DNA from: Symsagittifera roscoffensis
Taxonomy: Eukaryota > Xenacoelomorpha > Acoela > Convolutidae
NCBI RefSeq assembly: GCF_963678635.1
Contig: NW_026970869.1
Coordinates: 19,283 to 83,282 of the forward strand
Length of the DNA: 64,000 nucleotides
Direction: 5' to 3'
Positions 43,833-55,127 of this stretch are shown piece after piece. Numbering within the stretch: the stretch's first letter is position 1; each line of letters opens with the position of its first letter. A program made the translations under genes and the position numbers. Below the pieces are notes generated by a model. That model had not been told where the DNA came from and made no database searches. It saw only the letters and a program-made list of their open reading frames with translations.

Positions 43833-44283
43833 CAAGGATGGCTGGTTACTGTGCAAGTAGCACAGATTTTTTCCGACCATAGTTTTTAGAGAACTACGCT
43901 TTGAATTTTTTTCCCAATTTAGTGTAGTTTTCTCTGCTTGGTGTGATAAAAGGATCTGAAGTAAAAATAATTTAGGCATATTAGACAATCATAGCAACAC
44001 ATGCAAACAGGACACAAATTTTTATTAATTATAAAAATGACTAAAAAAAATTTAAATAAAAAAAAACTCTTTGGAGAAAGTTTTTGAATTTTTTGAAGTT
44101 TTTGGTTTCCAAAATGAAGCTAAAAAAACTCGTTTTACTTGCTTAAATATAAGTTTTAACCTCTTAAAGTAGGCATAGTCCGATGATTATTTGTGGTACC
44201 TGATTTTGCGCGGAAAGCAAAAAGAAAAAAATCTAAATCACACCCGAATACAAATTTCCTCCCCGTTTTCAATACTAAGAATA
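43833..44283 (-). mobile_element. Family-2 element, 5' end decayed
   Basis: In minus sense it ends CTGTGCTACTTGCACAG (hairpin), then TAACCAGCCATCCTTG at 43833. The inner GGTCGGAA before the hairpin is the inverse of the family's 5' repeat. The 5' end near 44283 keeps the GAGGAAATTTGTATTCGGGTG block but not a clean TGTTCCGACC. Confidence 0.65.
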
Positions 44284-44599
44284 ATGAGACACTGGCTTCA
44301 ATTTAAGTTGTAAACTTTTGTCGACACAAATTTGCAATTTTCTCACTCAGTTTTTCTGACCCCCTTAAAAATGCTGCATTTTTTACAGAAAAGATCATCA
44401 ATTTTCAATCACATTCTAGGTCCTCTACAAAGAACATATTCCGGTTTATAAATTTGTAATTTTGATAAAAATGCAAAACGTTTGTTGGGAACTATTGATT
44501 CGATTACAGGATGCTGCTTACAGGAGCTATATCCTCTTTCAGAACAGTTTCTTGTGCTTGGCTTCCCCGCATCTAACAAAAATGATGAGAAATAATTTT

Positions 44600-45115
44600 A
44601 ACAGACGTTTTTTCTGTAAAAATTTATCAGTCTAATCGATTGCATGTTGCAGACAACAAAATGGATCAATTATAATCCAGTTAAAATGAATTAAAATGGA
44701 TTTTTTCCACTTTTTAATAGTTTCCGCAAAATTTGCCATAAATTCTACATTTATTAAATGAGCAATGCAGAAAATTTGCAAAGCGAGATTTCTACGCCTA
44801 AACTTTTTTAAATTGAAAAACAATTTCGTTAACCTCACCCCATCCAACCCCAACTTTTGTCCCTTTGTCCACACCCCCACCTAAACCAACACACCAACCT
44901 AAACCAATACCCCCGCGAAAACCTAACCCTTCTCCCACGCGGTTTTTAATCTTGATCCTCCTTCTCTCCCCAAGCGTTTCACCGGTCATTTATTTTTTTT
45001 CTTCTTTTTTTTCGGTCAGAAAAGACATTTTTGGAAAGATTTGATCAAATTCAATTTTTGGGCTCGCAAACCCTTGCAAAACAGTCAACCTACAACTTTA
45101 CTACCCCCTAAGAAT
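44600..45115. repeat. Family-5 repeat, second copy
   Basis: Matches 30740-31270: GACAACAAAATGGA.., AATGGATTTTTT, TTTCGTTAACCTCACCCC, a shorter C/A-rich array (44840-44960, units like CACCTAAACCAACAC), then CTACAACTTTACTACCCCCTA. Confidence 0.6.
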
Positions 45116-45125
45116 TCTAAATTGC

Positions 45126-45339
45126 TGTGATTTGTCTTTTGCTGTTTTAAATGACCTTCGGTATTAATTAAATACCGGTTAATGTTGTTCGATATGACCA
45201 TCGGTCGATCGTAGAGTGATCGTTCAGTTATTGTTTTAGAACGTTTTAAATTCACACACTCTATTTTATCTGTTTTATCTTTTTAAGTAATTGTACATTA
45301 GTTGTACATAAATCGTAGATTAACAGAATACTTTATTAT
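45126..45339 (+). repeat. 5' LTR
   Basis: Starts TGTGATTTGT and ends CTTTATTAT. It contains a GGTATTAATTAAATACC palindrome and a CATCGGTCGATC block. About 93% identical by eye to 52816-53029. Confidence 0.8.
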
Positions 45340-45350
45340 GAGTCAGTCTA

Positions 45351-46080
45351 ATGATTCGAACGTACGTGGAATCCCCCCTTCTGGCCAAACCACACTCTAG
45401 AGCCACCGCATGCCTGGACTCAATGGAGCGACCAATTCAATTGGCGATAATTGCAAAAGAAAATCTGGACATAGAGAGCCTAAAAGGACCGGAGGTACCA
45501 GAAACGCAAATCCCCATTTTGGAACAAGTAACAGGAAGCGAGTCGGACACGGACAGAGCCAGTAGAGAGACGAGAAATAAGAACGCAATGAAACAAAACC
45601 AAGCCGCCAAAGAAAAGCGGATCAATGAAGAGAAAAGAAAAATCAACGGAATGAGACGGACGGAAGCGTATAAGAAACTGCGTTCAGTCTTATTTTTTAG
45701 CTCTAGGGAGCAAAAGAAAAAGGGGGTCTTCACTCAAAAAAACCCGAGGTTCAAGATTTTAGCAATCTCCTTCACAGAGTTTTGGACCTTACTTGACGCA
45801 GCATTCAACAAAACTCCTAACACAACGTTCGAGAGGTATAAATTACTAAACCGCAAACAGAAAGACCGGGAATCATATGAACAATTCTGGGGAGCACTAA
45901 TGACTTGGCGAGTACTTGTAAAATAAGAGAGAACGACGAAGCCGAATGGATAAGAGATGTTTTCATTTGTAACATGAGAACCACAGATACCCAAAAGAAA
46001 CTTCAATCAGCAACGATAAGTCCGACAGAAGCACTCAACCAGGCCTTGATCGACGAAAAAGTATATTTTGACCACCAAAA
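45351..46080 (+). pseudogene. gag: Ty3/gypsy gag (capsid region), frameshifted
   Basis: The first frame (45351-45926, ATG at 45351) has a charged, Lys/Glu-rich N-terminal half followed by capsid-like sequence (FTEFWTLLDAAFN, RKQKDRESYEQFW). A frameshift near 45900 moves the reading to a second frame, continuing LASTCKIREND.EAEWIRDVFICNM to a stop near 46083. This is the usual Ty3/gypsy capsid wording around the RESYEQF and RDVFICN motifs. The upstream ATG at 45339 lies at the LTR edge in another frame. Confidence 0.8.
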
Positions 46081-46680
46081 ATGACAAATATGGCAAAATC
46101 GCCGACCAATGGGCCATTTTTTGAATCTTTTAACAATCACAATCAGATCAAGAAGGAACCAAGTTTCAACATAGAAAGAAGCAACGCGTGCATGAAATGT
46201 GGGAACCCATTTACGAAAGGACACCTAAACGTATGCCCAGCGAAGGATATAACATGTAAAAATTGTAATTACAAAGGACACTTCGCCAAACAATGTAAAT
46301 CTCGTAACAAACGACCCACTGTATATACTGTAATTGATAACTATGTAAATACTGAGAATTGTACATACGCCTCACCGGAAAGCTCGTGGGGCGAAAATCA
46401 AGAATCTTGCGATGTGATAAACGGCTGGAACAAATACGGGCAGAGCGACGACGACGACTTCTCAGTACTTAGCGTGAGAACGATTTATGACGAAAACGGG
46501 CTGGAAACCAAGAAACTGCAAAACATAGGCTTGATATGGGAGATAATCGTGAATATGAATATCCCGATAGACTCAGCAAGCCCTGTAAGCTTTTTGAAAC
46601 AAAACGCGATGCACCAGCTCAAGCTAAGATACACCAACCTGAAAATCTACCTCGTGGAGAAGCGGATTAAAGACTTGTAA
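46081..46680 (+). pseudogene. gag-pol: Nucleocapsid zinc knuckles and aspartic protease start
   Basis: Frame of 199 codons. Two zinc knuckles: residues 37-52 are CX2CX7HX3C (CMKCGNPFTKGHLNVC, non-canonical spacing) and residues 59-72 are a canonical CX2CX4HX4C (CKNCNYKGHFAKQC). The protease active site lies at residues 161-173 (NIPIDSASPVSFL), with DSA in place of the more usual DSG/DTG. The frame ends at 46680, where a frameshift passes to the next segment. The product would bind RNA and then cleave the polyprotein, but it is broken on both sides. Confidence 0.85.
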
Positions 46681-46980
46681 CTTGTATTGTGGTTTCACTG
46701 ACGGTACTACCAACATCTTAGGAAAGATCATCGTTAGGACACAATCCAACTGGTGGATCAGCGAAGAAACTCCGTTCTTTATAACTAGAGGATATGAACG
46801 CAACATTCTGGGGAATAACAACTTACCTAAGTTAAGCATCAAAGTAAAACAGAAGAAACGCCCCATGGTCAACCATGGTCAACCAACCACCATTTGAGAG
46901 TAGGTGTATAAATTTGCACTCATCAAATGACAAAATTTTTAGCGAGTTCAAAGAACTATTCACCAGAGAGGGAAAAAGTT
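46681..46980 (+). pseudogene. pol: Protease second half and first bases of RT
   Basis: Starts near 46682 (YCGFTDGTTNILGKIIV) and runs through WISEETPFFITRG and ILGNNNLPKL, typical of the Ty3/gypsy protease flap and C-terminal half. After 46920 the reading EFKELFTREGK resembles the N-terminal edge of RT and then stops. No palm follows. Confidence 0.7.
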
Positions 46981-47072
46981 TCTAACGACCACAAAGTAGC
47001 ACACGTTTAGTAGCAAAGTAGCAAAGTAGCACAATTCCTACCGACCAACGGAGTACGACCGTTGGTCGGTAA

Positions 47073-47222
47073 AATGGACGCCATCAAAAATTTACCAATC
47101 CCCAAGAACATTTCGGAATTGCGATCGTTTTTCGGCTCGATAAATCAGTATGTGCAATTCGTCCCGAACTTTTCAACTTTATGTTCCCCACTACGTCTAC
47201 TGTTGAACAAAAAAATCTGTAG
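47073..47222 (+). pseudogene. pol: RT connection-domain remnant
   Basis: About 50 codons reading AIKNLPIPKNISELRSFFG, then INQYVQFVPNFSTL and SPLRLLLNKK before a stop. This is the conserved segment after the RT palm in Ty3/gypsy elements. The catalytic palm that should precede it is absent. Confidence 0.8.
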
Positions 47223-47740
47223 ATAAATGGGATATTGTTCATTCCTCAGCCTTCGAAAAAGTAAAATCCGAAATTGTAAATATCACAGAAAATAGCCACT
47301 TAAACCAGGTTAAAACCGGATGCTTCGCATAGCGGACTAGGCGCAACTCTAGAACAATTACAAGGGGGCCAGTGGAAAACGATTGCCTTCGCCTCAACGT
47401 TTTTTTAAATAACCATGAAATGAAGTATTCTACGAACGAACTAGAATTACTGGGTGTGGTGTGGGCCTCAGAACACTCGAGAAGTTAGCTTTACGGGACA
47501 GAATTCGAAATTGTCACGGACCAAAAAGCCTTACTCTCTGCACTTTCGGCAAACCACGGAAATAAGACTATGCATAACCAATTTACCCGTGGTTAAACGT
47601 GGTTAAACAGACAATATCTTTTAATTTTAAAATTTCCCATATCCCAGGAAAAAATTTGGGTTACGACGAAGAATTTTCCCACCTTCTCACTACGACGAAG
47701 AATTTTTTGTCGCTTCAATCGACAAAATTCAGAATATTTT
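47223..47740 (+). pseudogene. pol: RNase H remnant
   Basis: Several frames together give WDIVHSSAFEKVKSEI, GLGATLEQLQGGQWKTIAFAS, YSTNELELLGVVWASEH, IVTDQKALLSAL and FKISHIPGKNLGY. These are the ordered RNase H motifs, separated by at least four frame breaks. Confidence 0.75.
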
Positions 47741-48128
47741 ATCTTATAGATCAAATTTTAGTTCTGTATATGTTAATTTTGTAGATAGACCGTCGGTCGC
47801 AATAAATACTAATCTTGTCGTGAATAGTAATATCCAGCCGGGAGTAGAAAATTCAAGTGACGTGATTGGTCAAAGTTTTTCGAATAGCTCTGTAGCTAAT
47901 TTGAAACTCAAATTTTTTGTCGCTATTATATCTTGAATAGCTCAGTCAATAAAAGTTTGCGATAAATACCCCATACGAGCAGACAATTGTACTTCCAAGT
48001 GTTAACCTATCGATAGTTGTAAATTTAACTTCAGGAGCATCACTTTCTCGGACAAGGTCCTTTTACATTTCATTTTTAAAAATATACAGTTCATACCTCA
48101 AAAGAAAAAGAAATTCGAAATTACGAAG

Positions 48129-49193
48129 ATGGAGGATATTACTGGCCCTTTACTCATAATTCCCGAAGAACACAATATCGCCCTGAAAGTGAAAGATGAC
48201 CACCTCCCAGACGATCATGCAAGCCTAGTTAAGAGTTACAAAGCAGATTTAAACTTACCCACGTCTCCGATATTCCCCGAAAATCACTGATCTAAGAAAC
48301 TTCTACAATTGATGACGAGAGAAGACAAAGTGATTTGGGACTTGATCGAGACAATAAAGACGAAATGACCAATGGGCATTCATGGAACGTATATGAGAAA
48401 CTTTTCAAAGGACCTCCAATAAAAGTCGACCTACTCTTTCTAGACAACAATATAGTCGCACCGGCTACTATCAGGGGAACTTTCAGCGCAATGCTACACG
48501 AACCCCACCCAAAAGCCAGTTTGGGATGAAGTCTCTCGCGGAATACAGTTGGTGGCTTTACATTTATCGAGAGATTTACTATCACGGTAAGATTTGTAGT
48601 CAATGCCTGAAAGCCGGCAACAACCTCAAAGTTTTGTTAGGAACCGACAACATTACAAAACTGCCGACTCTGAATTTTGCTGACGAAGAAATAAATCTGG
48701 ATTTCGCAGGACCTTTGGACGCGTTTTGGGGAACACAAAAATACATTCTCTCATGTATTGACCAATTCTTTAAATTCCTATCGGCCATGATAGTAAATAA
48801 TACTTCCTCGAACACGGTTATTTTATTTTTAAACGACTATTGTCACCTTTACGGATAACCAAGGAAGGTTAGAGTCGACCATAGGCCTTGCTATGCGAAA
48901 AATACAATATCGAGATCAATTTTTGTACAGTCGGCGACCATCGATCTAATGGGCTTGTAGAACGAATGGTTTATACGATAAAGTCTAAGTTATTAGCAAT
49001 TTCATTTAATTTACCAAAACCTTCTTTAAACTCCTTGATCGAAAAAATTATCTGGAACCTTAGAATCAAAAAACAAGCTTCAACCGGTTGTACTCCGTTC
49101 GAGAAACACTTTAATCGAACGGCTAACACTAGACAAAAAAATCTGATTTCCTTTGATAACCGTTTAGATAAAAGGGAAATCGATTCTATCTAA
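48129..49193 (+). pseudogene. pol: Integrase, copy 1
   Basis: An upstream 54-codon piece (48129-48290) is followed by the zinc domain (MLHEPHPKASLG, then KICSQCLKAG near 48500-48615). The catalytic core has D in INLDFAGPLD (48690-48720), a second D in a VDHR context near 48870, and E in SNGLVERMV near 48950-48975. The frame is interrupted near 48290, 48527 and 48857. The integrase would join cDNA to target DNA, but this copy is not intact. From 48256 on it lies in the duplicated segment. Confidence 0.85.
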
Positions 49194-49215
49194 CCGACGG
49201 GGCAGAAACTGGGAA

Positions 49216-50256
49216 TTGCACGATGGTGCGGAAGACGGTTATCTTGACGAGGACAAAAACAGCCCATCGGACCCGCAAGACAACCTACCGCTAGCTCAGA
49301 TAATCCCGAGCACACTTACACCAGAGGTTCACAACCAGTACAGAGGCCCAAGAAAATCGAAGAAATTAGTTGCTGGAGGTAAACTATATACAAGGGCTAC
49401 CACCTGAAAAAATGGGGAACCTTATTTTAACTTAGTAAAGAAGGACATCGTTGACTCATCCGATCACACAATAACTCTCGATAACGGTAATATTTTACAA
49501 AAATCGGACATGGCTATCAAAGGAAAACTACTCCCCGGTCCCAAAAAAATTTCGGTCAACCAACCATCCATCGGGCACAATTCACATGTACGTTCGAGTT
49601 TAGCCGGTAAGAGTAAGCTATCTCCGCCAAAGAAGACTATAGTGACAGACAACCTCCAGCTAAGGCAAGGCACCTCAGGAGCGGGCAAGCCAACTCAGAC
49701 GTCTGATTCGCCAATAGACGCAGAGACAACTCAAGACCTCATCAATATTTCCTCAGAGTCTTCGTCCTCTTTAAGCTTAAACTATTGGGACGGGATAATA
49801 GACGACTATTTTGACGACATGACCAACAATAACTTACCTCTCAGCCACCCAGCCGAGTCTAACAACTGGTTAAGTGTTACAGGTGATGCTCACTCTCCTC
49901 AAACAAGACCCAACCTGTCCCTCAACACAGACCAACCGGCGATCATAGAAGTGCCAGACTCTACTGAGATAGAAGGCTTGGAGAACAGTCCAATCTTGTT
50001 GGACAATGCCCCAGAAGGTGTGGCCCCATTGATTTCCCAACCAATACACTCCAAACTGCGCAGGAACGTTGGATCCCCTCAATTCTTCGGAGATCGGCGA
50101 TTTATAGATGTGGTTTTGGAAAAAAACTACCGGACTACAGAGTCAGTTACAGTGCACGACTACAATTTCAACCAAAACAGAACAAACATCTCCATACCCT
50201 CACCTTCAGACCTGTTAACACCATTAGCGGAGGCACTTACCCACGGAGGCACTTAA
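49216..50256 (+). pseudogene. Integrase C-terminal domain and S/T/N-rich tail, copy 1
   Basis: Follows the integrase core. There is a GPY/F-like stretch (NGEPYFNLVKKDIVD near 49410-49450, including one stop), then from 49510 a 248-codon frame rich in Ser, Thr, Asn and Asp with acidic patches (DGIIDDYFDDM). A domain of this composition is commonly found at the end of Ty3/gypsy pol. It ends in a frame created by the duplication junction (near 50230-50256). Confidence 0.7.
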
Positions 50257-52200
50257 ACTTACCCACGTCTCCGATATTCCCCGACAATCACTGATCTAAG
50301 AAACTTCTACAATTGATGACGAGAGAAGACAAAGTTATTTGGGACTTGATTGAGACAATAAAGACGAAATGACCAATGGGCATTCATGGAACGTATATGA
50401 GAAACTTTTCAAAGGACCTCCAATAAAAGTCGACCTACTCTTTCTAGACAACAATATAGTCGTACCGGCTACTATCAGGGGAACTTTCAGCGCAATGCTA
50501 CACGAACCCCACCCAAAAGCCAGTTTGGGATGAAGTCTCTCGCGGAATACAGTTGGTGGCTTTACATTTATCGAGAGATTTACTATCACGGTAAGATTTG
50601 TAGTCAATGCCTGAAAGCCGGCAACATTACAAAACTGCCGACTCTGACTTTTGCTGACGAAGAAATAAATCTGGATTTCGCAGGACCTTTGGACGCGTTT
50701 TGGGGAACACAAAAATACATTCTCTCATGTATTGACCAATTCTTTAAATTCCTATCGGCCATGATAGTAAATAATACTTCCTCGAACACGGTTATTTTAT
50801 TTTTAAACGACTATTGTCACCTTCACGGATAACCAAGGAAGGTTAGAGTCGACCATAGGTTTTCTATGCGAAAAATACAATATCGAGATCATTTATTGTA
50901 CAGTCGGCGACCATCGATCTAATGGGCTTGTAGAACGAATGGTTTATACGATAAAGTCTAAGTTATTAGCAATTTCATTTATTTACCAAAACCTTCTTTA
51001 AACTCCTTGATCGAAAAAATTATCTGGAACCTTAGAATCAAAAAACAAGCTTCAACCGGTTGTACTCCGTTCGAGAAACACTTTAATCGAACGGCTAACA
51101 CTAGACAAAAAAATCTGATTTCCTTTGATAACCGTTTAGATAAAGGGAAATCGATTCTATCTAACCGACGGGGCAGAAACTGGGAATTGCACGATGGTGC
51201 GGAAGACGGTTATTTTGACGAGGACAAAAACAGCCCATCGGACCCGGAAGACAACCTACCGCTAGCTCAGATAATCCCGAGCACACTTACACCAGAGGTT
51301 CACAACCAGTACAGAGGCCCAAGAAAATCGAAGAAATTAGTTGCTGGAGGTAAACTATATACAAGGGCTACCAACTGAAAAAATGGGGAACCTTATTTTA
51401 ACTTAGTAAAGAAGGACATCGTTGACTCATCCGATCACACAATAACTCTCGATAACGGTAATATTTTACAAAAATCGGACATGGCTATCAAAGGAAAACT
51501 ACTCCCCGGTCCCAAAAAAATTTCGGTCAACCAACCATCCATCGGGCACAATTCACATGTACGTTCGAGTTTAGCCGGTAAGAGTAAGCTATCTCCGCCA
51601 AAGAAGACTATAGTGACAGACAACCTCCAGCTAAGGCAAGGCACCTCAGGAGCGGGCAAGCCAACTCAGACGTCTGATTCGCCAATAGACGCAGAGACAA
51701 CTCAAGACCTCATCAATATTTCCTCAGGGTCTTCGTCCTCTTTAAGCTTAAACTCTTGGGACGGGATAATAGACGACTATTTTGACGACATGACCAACAA
51801 TAACTTACCTCTCAGCCACCCAGCCGAGTCTAACAACTGGTTAAGTGTTACAGGTGATGCTCACTCTCCTCAAACTAGACCCAACCTGTCCGTCAACACA
51901 GACCAACCGGCGATCATAGAAGTGCCAGACTCTACTGAGATAGAAGGCTTGGAGAACAGTCCAATCTTGTTGGACAAGGCCCCAGAAGGTGTGGCCCCAT
52001 TGATTTCCCAACCAATACACTCCAAACTGCGCAGGAACGTTGGATCCCCTCAATTCTTCGGAGATCGGCGATTTATAGATGTGGTTTTGGAAAAAGACTA
52101 CCGGACTACAGAGTCAGTTACAGTGCAGGACTACAATTTCAACCAAAACAGAACAAACATCTCCATACCCTCACCTTCAGACCTGTTAACACCATTTGCG
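50256..52200 (+). repeat. Second copy of the 48256-50230 segment (tandem duplication)
   Basis: Nearly identical to copy 1, with scattered substitutions and a 30-base deletion (copy 1 bases near 48622-48651 are missing). The offset is 2004 before the deletion and 1971 near the tail ORF start (49510 against 51481). The junction reads GGAGGCACTTACCCACGGAG and then CACTTAAACTTACCCACG, combining two short repeats (GGAGGCACTTA and ACTTACCCACG). Confidence 0.9.
50530..51378 (+). pseudogene. pol: Integrase, copy 2
   Basis: The same modules as copy 1: a zinc domain with KICSQCLKAG, and INLDFAGPLD then GLVERMV. Catalytic residues are retained as letters but the frame is broken near 50832 and 50985. 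It differs from copy 1 by the 30-base deletion just after the CX2C motif. Confidence 0.85.
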
Positions 52201-52281
52201 GTTAGCGGAGGCACCACGAATACCTACCCTGGTCGCAGAAACTGCGTTGACCTGGTCTTCAAAGAAATCCTGCCCATCTGA
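51481..52281 (+). pseudogene. Integrase tail, copy 2
   Basis: A 266-codon frame, almost the same as 49510-50256 but continuing into the original sequence beyond the duplication (VSGGTTNTYPGRRN). A frame at 52196-52462 continues the tail and ends with acidic residues (DVKTRLDDFDANFN). This copy therefore keeps the natural 3' context of pol. Confidence 0.75.
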
Positions 52282-52815
52282 AAGAGCAAATTATACACCG
52301 ATTATATCAATTTCAAAAAATACCACCTCCGGATCCTACTCATCAATTCAACCTACCATCAATGACTCATTTGACGAAGAAGACAAAACTAGCGACATAA
52401 CTTCGACTATCGACCCAGATGTAAAAACCAGACTAGATGATTTTGACGCAAATTTTAACTGATCTGCCTAAAACTAGCAGAAACTTTTCTTTTATTTCAT
52501 TTTATATTGAACACACTTAATCGATCCTTTTATTGTAGATAACGTTGTACATGTTAACTGTACATCTTGTAGACTAGTGCTGTTTTTTTTATAGTTTTAG
52601 TTAATTTGTTTTTATCATATCTTCTGTATAACTGTAAACTCTGTGTATTCCCCTGTACATTTGTACTTTCCTATTTCATTCGTAGATGCTATTTTGCTTG
52701 CTGTACTTCTTTTTGGCGCAGTTTGTAAAATTCGTTCCTACTTTGAAGGGAAAAATGGGTGTATGTAGAATTAGTCAGTGAAATTGTAGTTTTATTTTTT
52801 TCCGGTGGTAAATGT

Positions 52816-53029
52816 TGTGATTTGTTTTTAGCTGATTTAAATGACCTTCGGTATTAATTAAATACCGGTCAACTTTGATCGATACGACCATCGGTCGATC
52901 ATAGAGTGATCGTTCCGTTATTCTTTTAGAAGGTTTTAAATTCACACACTCTATTTTATCTGTTTTAGCTTCTTAAGTAATTGTACATTAGTTGTACGTA
53001 AGTCGTAGATCAACAGAATACTTTATTAT
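52816..53029 (+). repeat. 3' LTR
   Basis: Partner of 45126-45339, with the same palindrome and GATCGTTC.GTTATT block. The region upstream (52780-52815) contains TTTTTTTCCGGTGGTAAA and no clear polypurine tract. Confidence 0.8.
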
Positions 53030-54726
53030 AAATAATCTAAGAATGTTGTTGAAAGCATTAAAAATGGGAAATTGAGTAACATAAAAACAGTAAAGTTGCG
53101 AAGAAAAAAGTTGCAATTGATCAACAAGTAACCAACAACCAACTGTAGTTCATAGCCTAAATGCGCGCTGAAACTAGCGTATCAAAAATAAGGATAATCA
53201 ATTATAATGGAGTTTTTTTGTTCTTATCTGTAAAAGTGAAAAAATGAGTAGAAGATAGTTGATTTGCAATGGATTCAAAAATTCAAAAATAAATACATCG
53301 TTTAACTATAATCGATTATGTTTTACTACCATATACACTGATAAGAAAACTCAAATTTAATCGATTTGGATTCATGGATCTCATCAAATTTAATGTTCGT
53401 TTTGATTTAGTGTTCTTTAGTCTTTATTTTATTTAGTCTTTATTTAGTGTTCATTTTTTTCTCAATTCATCATGACGCGTGATTGTGTAAATATGCTGCT
53501 TCTCTGGAAAAATGATGAGTCGTTTTAGTGTATAAGATTGCATGAGTTCCAACAAAACGTAGAGATTTGAAAATAATTGATGTTTTGACGCTCCGAGCCG
53601 AGTTTGTGGTTTTCGATTACACCCTTGCGACCTAGTCTTAAAATTTCTAGACTGTCGAGACTGAAAATTGATGTTTTTAGATTATGCAGATCGAGGAGGT
53701 GCGTCCGCGAACGACGCGATCCAGGAAAAGTTATCTGCAACCGACGGGACCGATGAACTTTCTCCGCAGCCGGAGCATAAATGAATCCGATAGTTACTGC
53801 GCGAAGCAATCAGCTCGAACTGATTAGAGTAAAAGTCACAATTTATCAGTCTGAGAAAATATAGCGGCGAGATTTTCTTTTGTTGCAATAGAACTGGGCT
53901 CGGCTCCGCCAAAAGCTTACCGCCATCTTTTTTTTTAGTCTATCGAAACCAAAATTCGACAATTTTAGATTAGGCTTGCGACTATACAAACATGTCCAGA
54001 CTATGAATTTTCGGTCAAGGAATTAAAATCGGCGCAACTTTGAAAGTTTAAAAGTAAATCGCACGCCTCGATACGGATACTGAAAAGTGGAAGAAATTTT
54101 TGTGCTTGGATGTTCCTTTTCACGCACTATCAGCTAGAGCGAAAGTAATTAGAATTCTAAATTTTTGCCATTTTGGCACTAGTTGAGACTTTTAATTTTC
54201 ACCAATGTGGTAGTTCAGGTCTTTTGAGCGCTCTTTTCAAAAAATAGAAAAAATATACTCATTTTCTGCTTTTTTTTTGGGGGGGGGAGGTTTTGGTGGA
54301 GTCAACACTAATTTACTTTTCGAAAACTTGAGCTTATCAGCTTAAAAAATTAAAACAATTGAAATCATCACGCGGTGATTAATTTACACGGCCACCTCCA
54401 AGTACGAAACTGATAATAACAAGTTCTCAAAGCTTGAAATGGCGCCTAATCCATCGCTCAAAAAAATTAAGACAAATTTTCTGAATCAAAAATGGTTATG
54501 TTTTTGACTTGATGTGACTCACTTGACCTCCTCGTCGACTACTTTCCTCCTCTCTCTAAAAACCATTCAGCTACTGCCTTTTTTTTTTTCATTTTTCTAC
54601 CCCTGTTGTTAGCCGCTTTTTTCTATCTAAGAGAAACTATTATGAGACGTGAATTGAAATCAAACGGCCTTGTGTATTAGATTGGGTCAAATGTTTTTTT
54701 TTGATTAAGTTGCTAGTTGTATTTAC
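53030..54726. other. Receptor intron sequence
   Basis: AT-rich. A block at 53180-53400 carries ATTATAATGGA / TATAATCGATTA words and a TTCTTATC..GATAAGAA inverted pair, related to the family-5 repeats. A G-run lies at 54278-54290. No exon was recognised. Confidence 0.5.
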
Positions 54727-54776
54727 CTTGACCATCATGAACCCTTTGCAGAGCAGCGTTCCTCCCTTCCACTCCA
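54727..54776 (-). CDS. GPCR exon: ECL1 end and start of TM3
   Basis: A 50-base exon between TTTTGTTTCAG (exon starts 54776) and AAG|GTAAAT (exon ends 54727). After two bases of a split codon it encodes EWKGGTLLCKGFMMVK. The W-x-G-x-x-x-C pattern is the ECL1/TM3 signature of class A receptors, and the Cys is C3.25. Joining to 43092 is in phase 0. An exon this small would be missed by ORF-length filters. The preceding exon (TM1-TM2) must end with one leftover base; I did not find it between here and 64000. Confidence 0.8.
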
Positions 54777-55127
54777 CTGAAACAAAAGATTGGAGAATAT
54801 TACACGTTACTTTCATCGGTTTTTCACTTTGAGGATAATCTAGGTGATATAGCTTGTACCATGTATGGCCCATTTGTCGTTTTACTCTGCATCCAATTTC
54901 TTCTAATAAATCTATTGAAAAATCTCGCAGAACAAAAAGTTTTTTCTCCTCGTTTGTTCAAAACTTTGCCGAAGATTTAATCAAGGATAGCCAGATGCTG
55001 TCCGTATAGCATATAATTTTCCGATCTCAATATTTCAACTACAATTTCAAAAATGAGGAAAATAAAAAAATCGAAAAAGTCTTTCGAAAAAATTCAAAAA
55101 ATTGTTGTTTTTTTTTCATTTTATAAT
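54777..55127. other. Receptor intron sequence
   Basis: AT-rich with no recognised feature. It continues as intron or gene flank to the end of the window. Confidence 0.5.

Larger units (their letters stand above)
45126..53029 (+). mobile_element. Ty3/gypsy LTR retrotransposon with internal duplication and deletion
   Basis: Two 214-bp LTRs (45126-45339 and 52816-53029) enclose gag, protease, remnants of RT/RNase H, integrase and a long S/T/N-rich tail, all on the plus strand. The RT palm is deleted (between about 46980 and 47050). A segment of about 1.97-2.0 kb, 48256-50230, is tandemly repeated at 50256-52200. Frames are broken by stops and shifts, so it cannot move on its own. It inserted in the 11.6-kb receptor intron, opposite in orientation to the receptor. 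No target duplication is obvious. Confidence 0.9.

Noticed and set aside
45340-45400. tRNA primer-binding site after the 45-kb 5' LTR
   Set aside because: ATTCGAAC resembles a reversed T-loop, but the stem does not pair and no TGG start follows the LTR; not supported.
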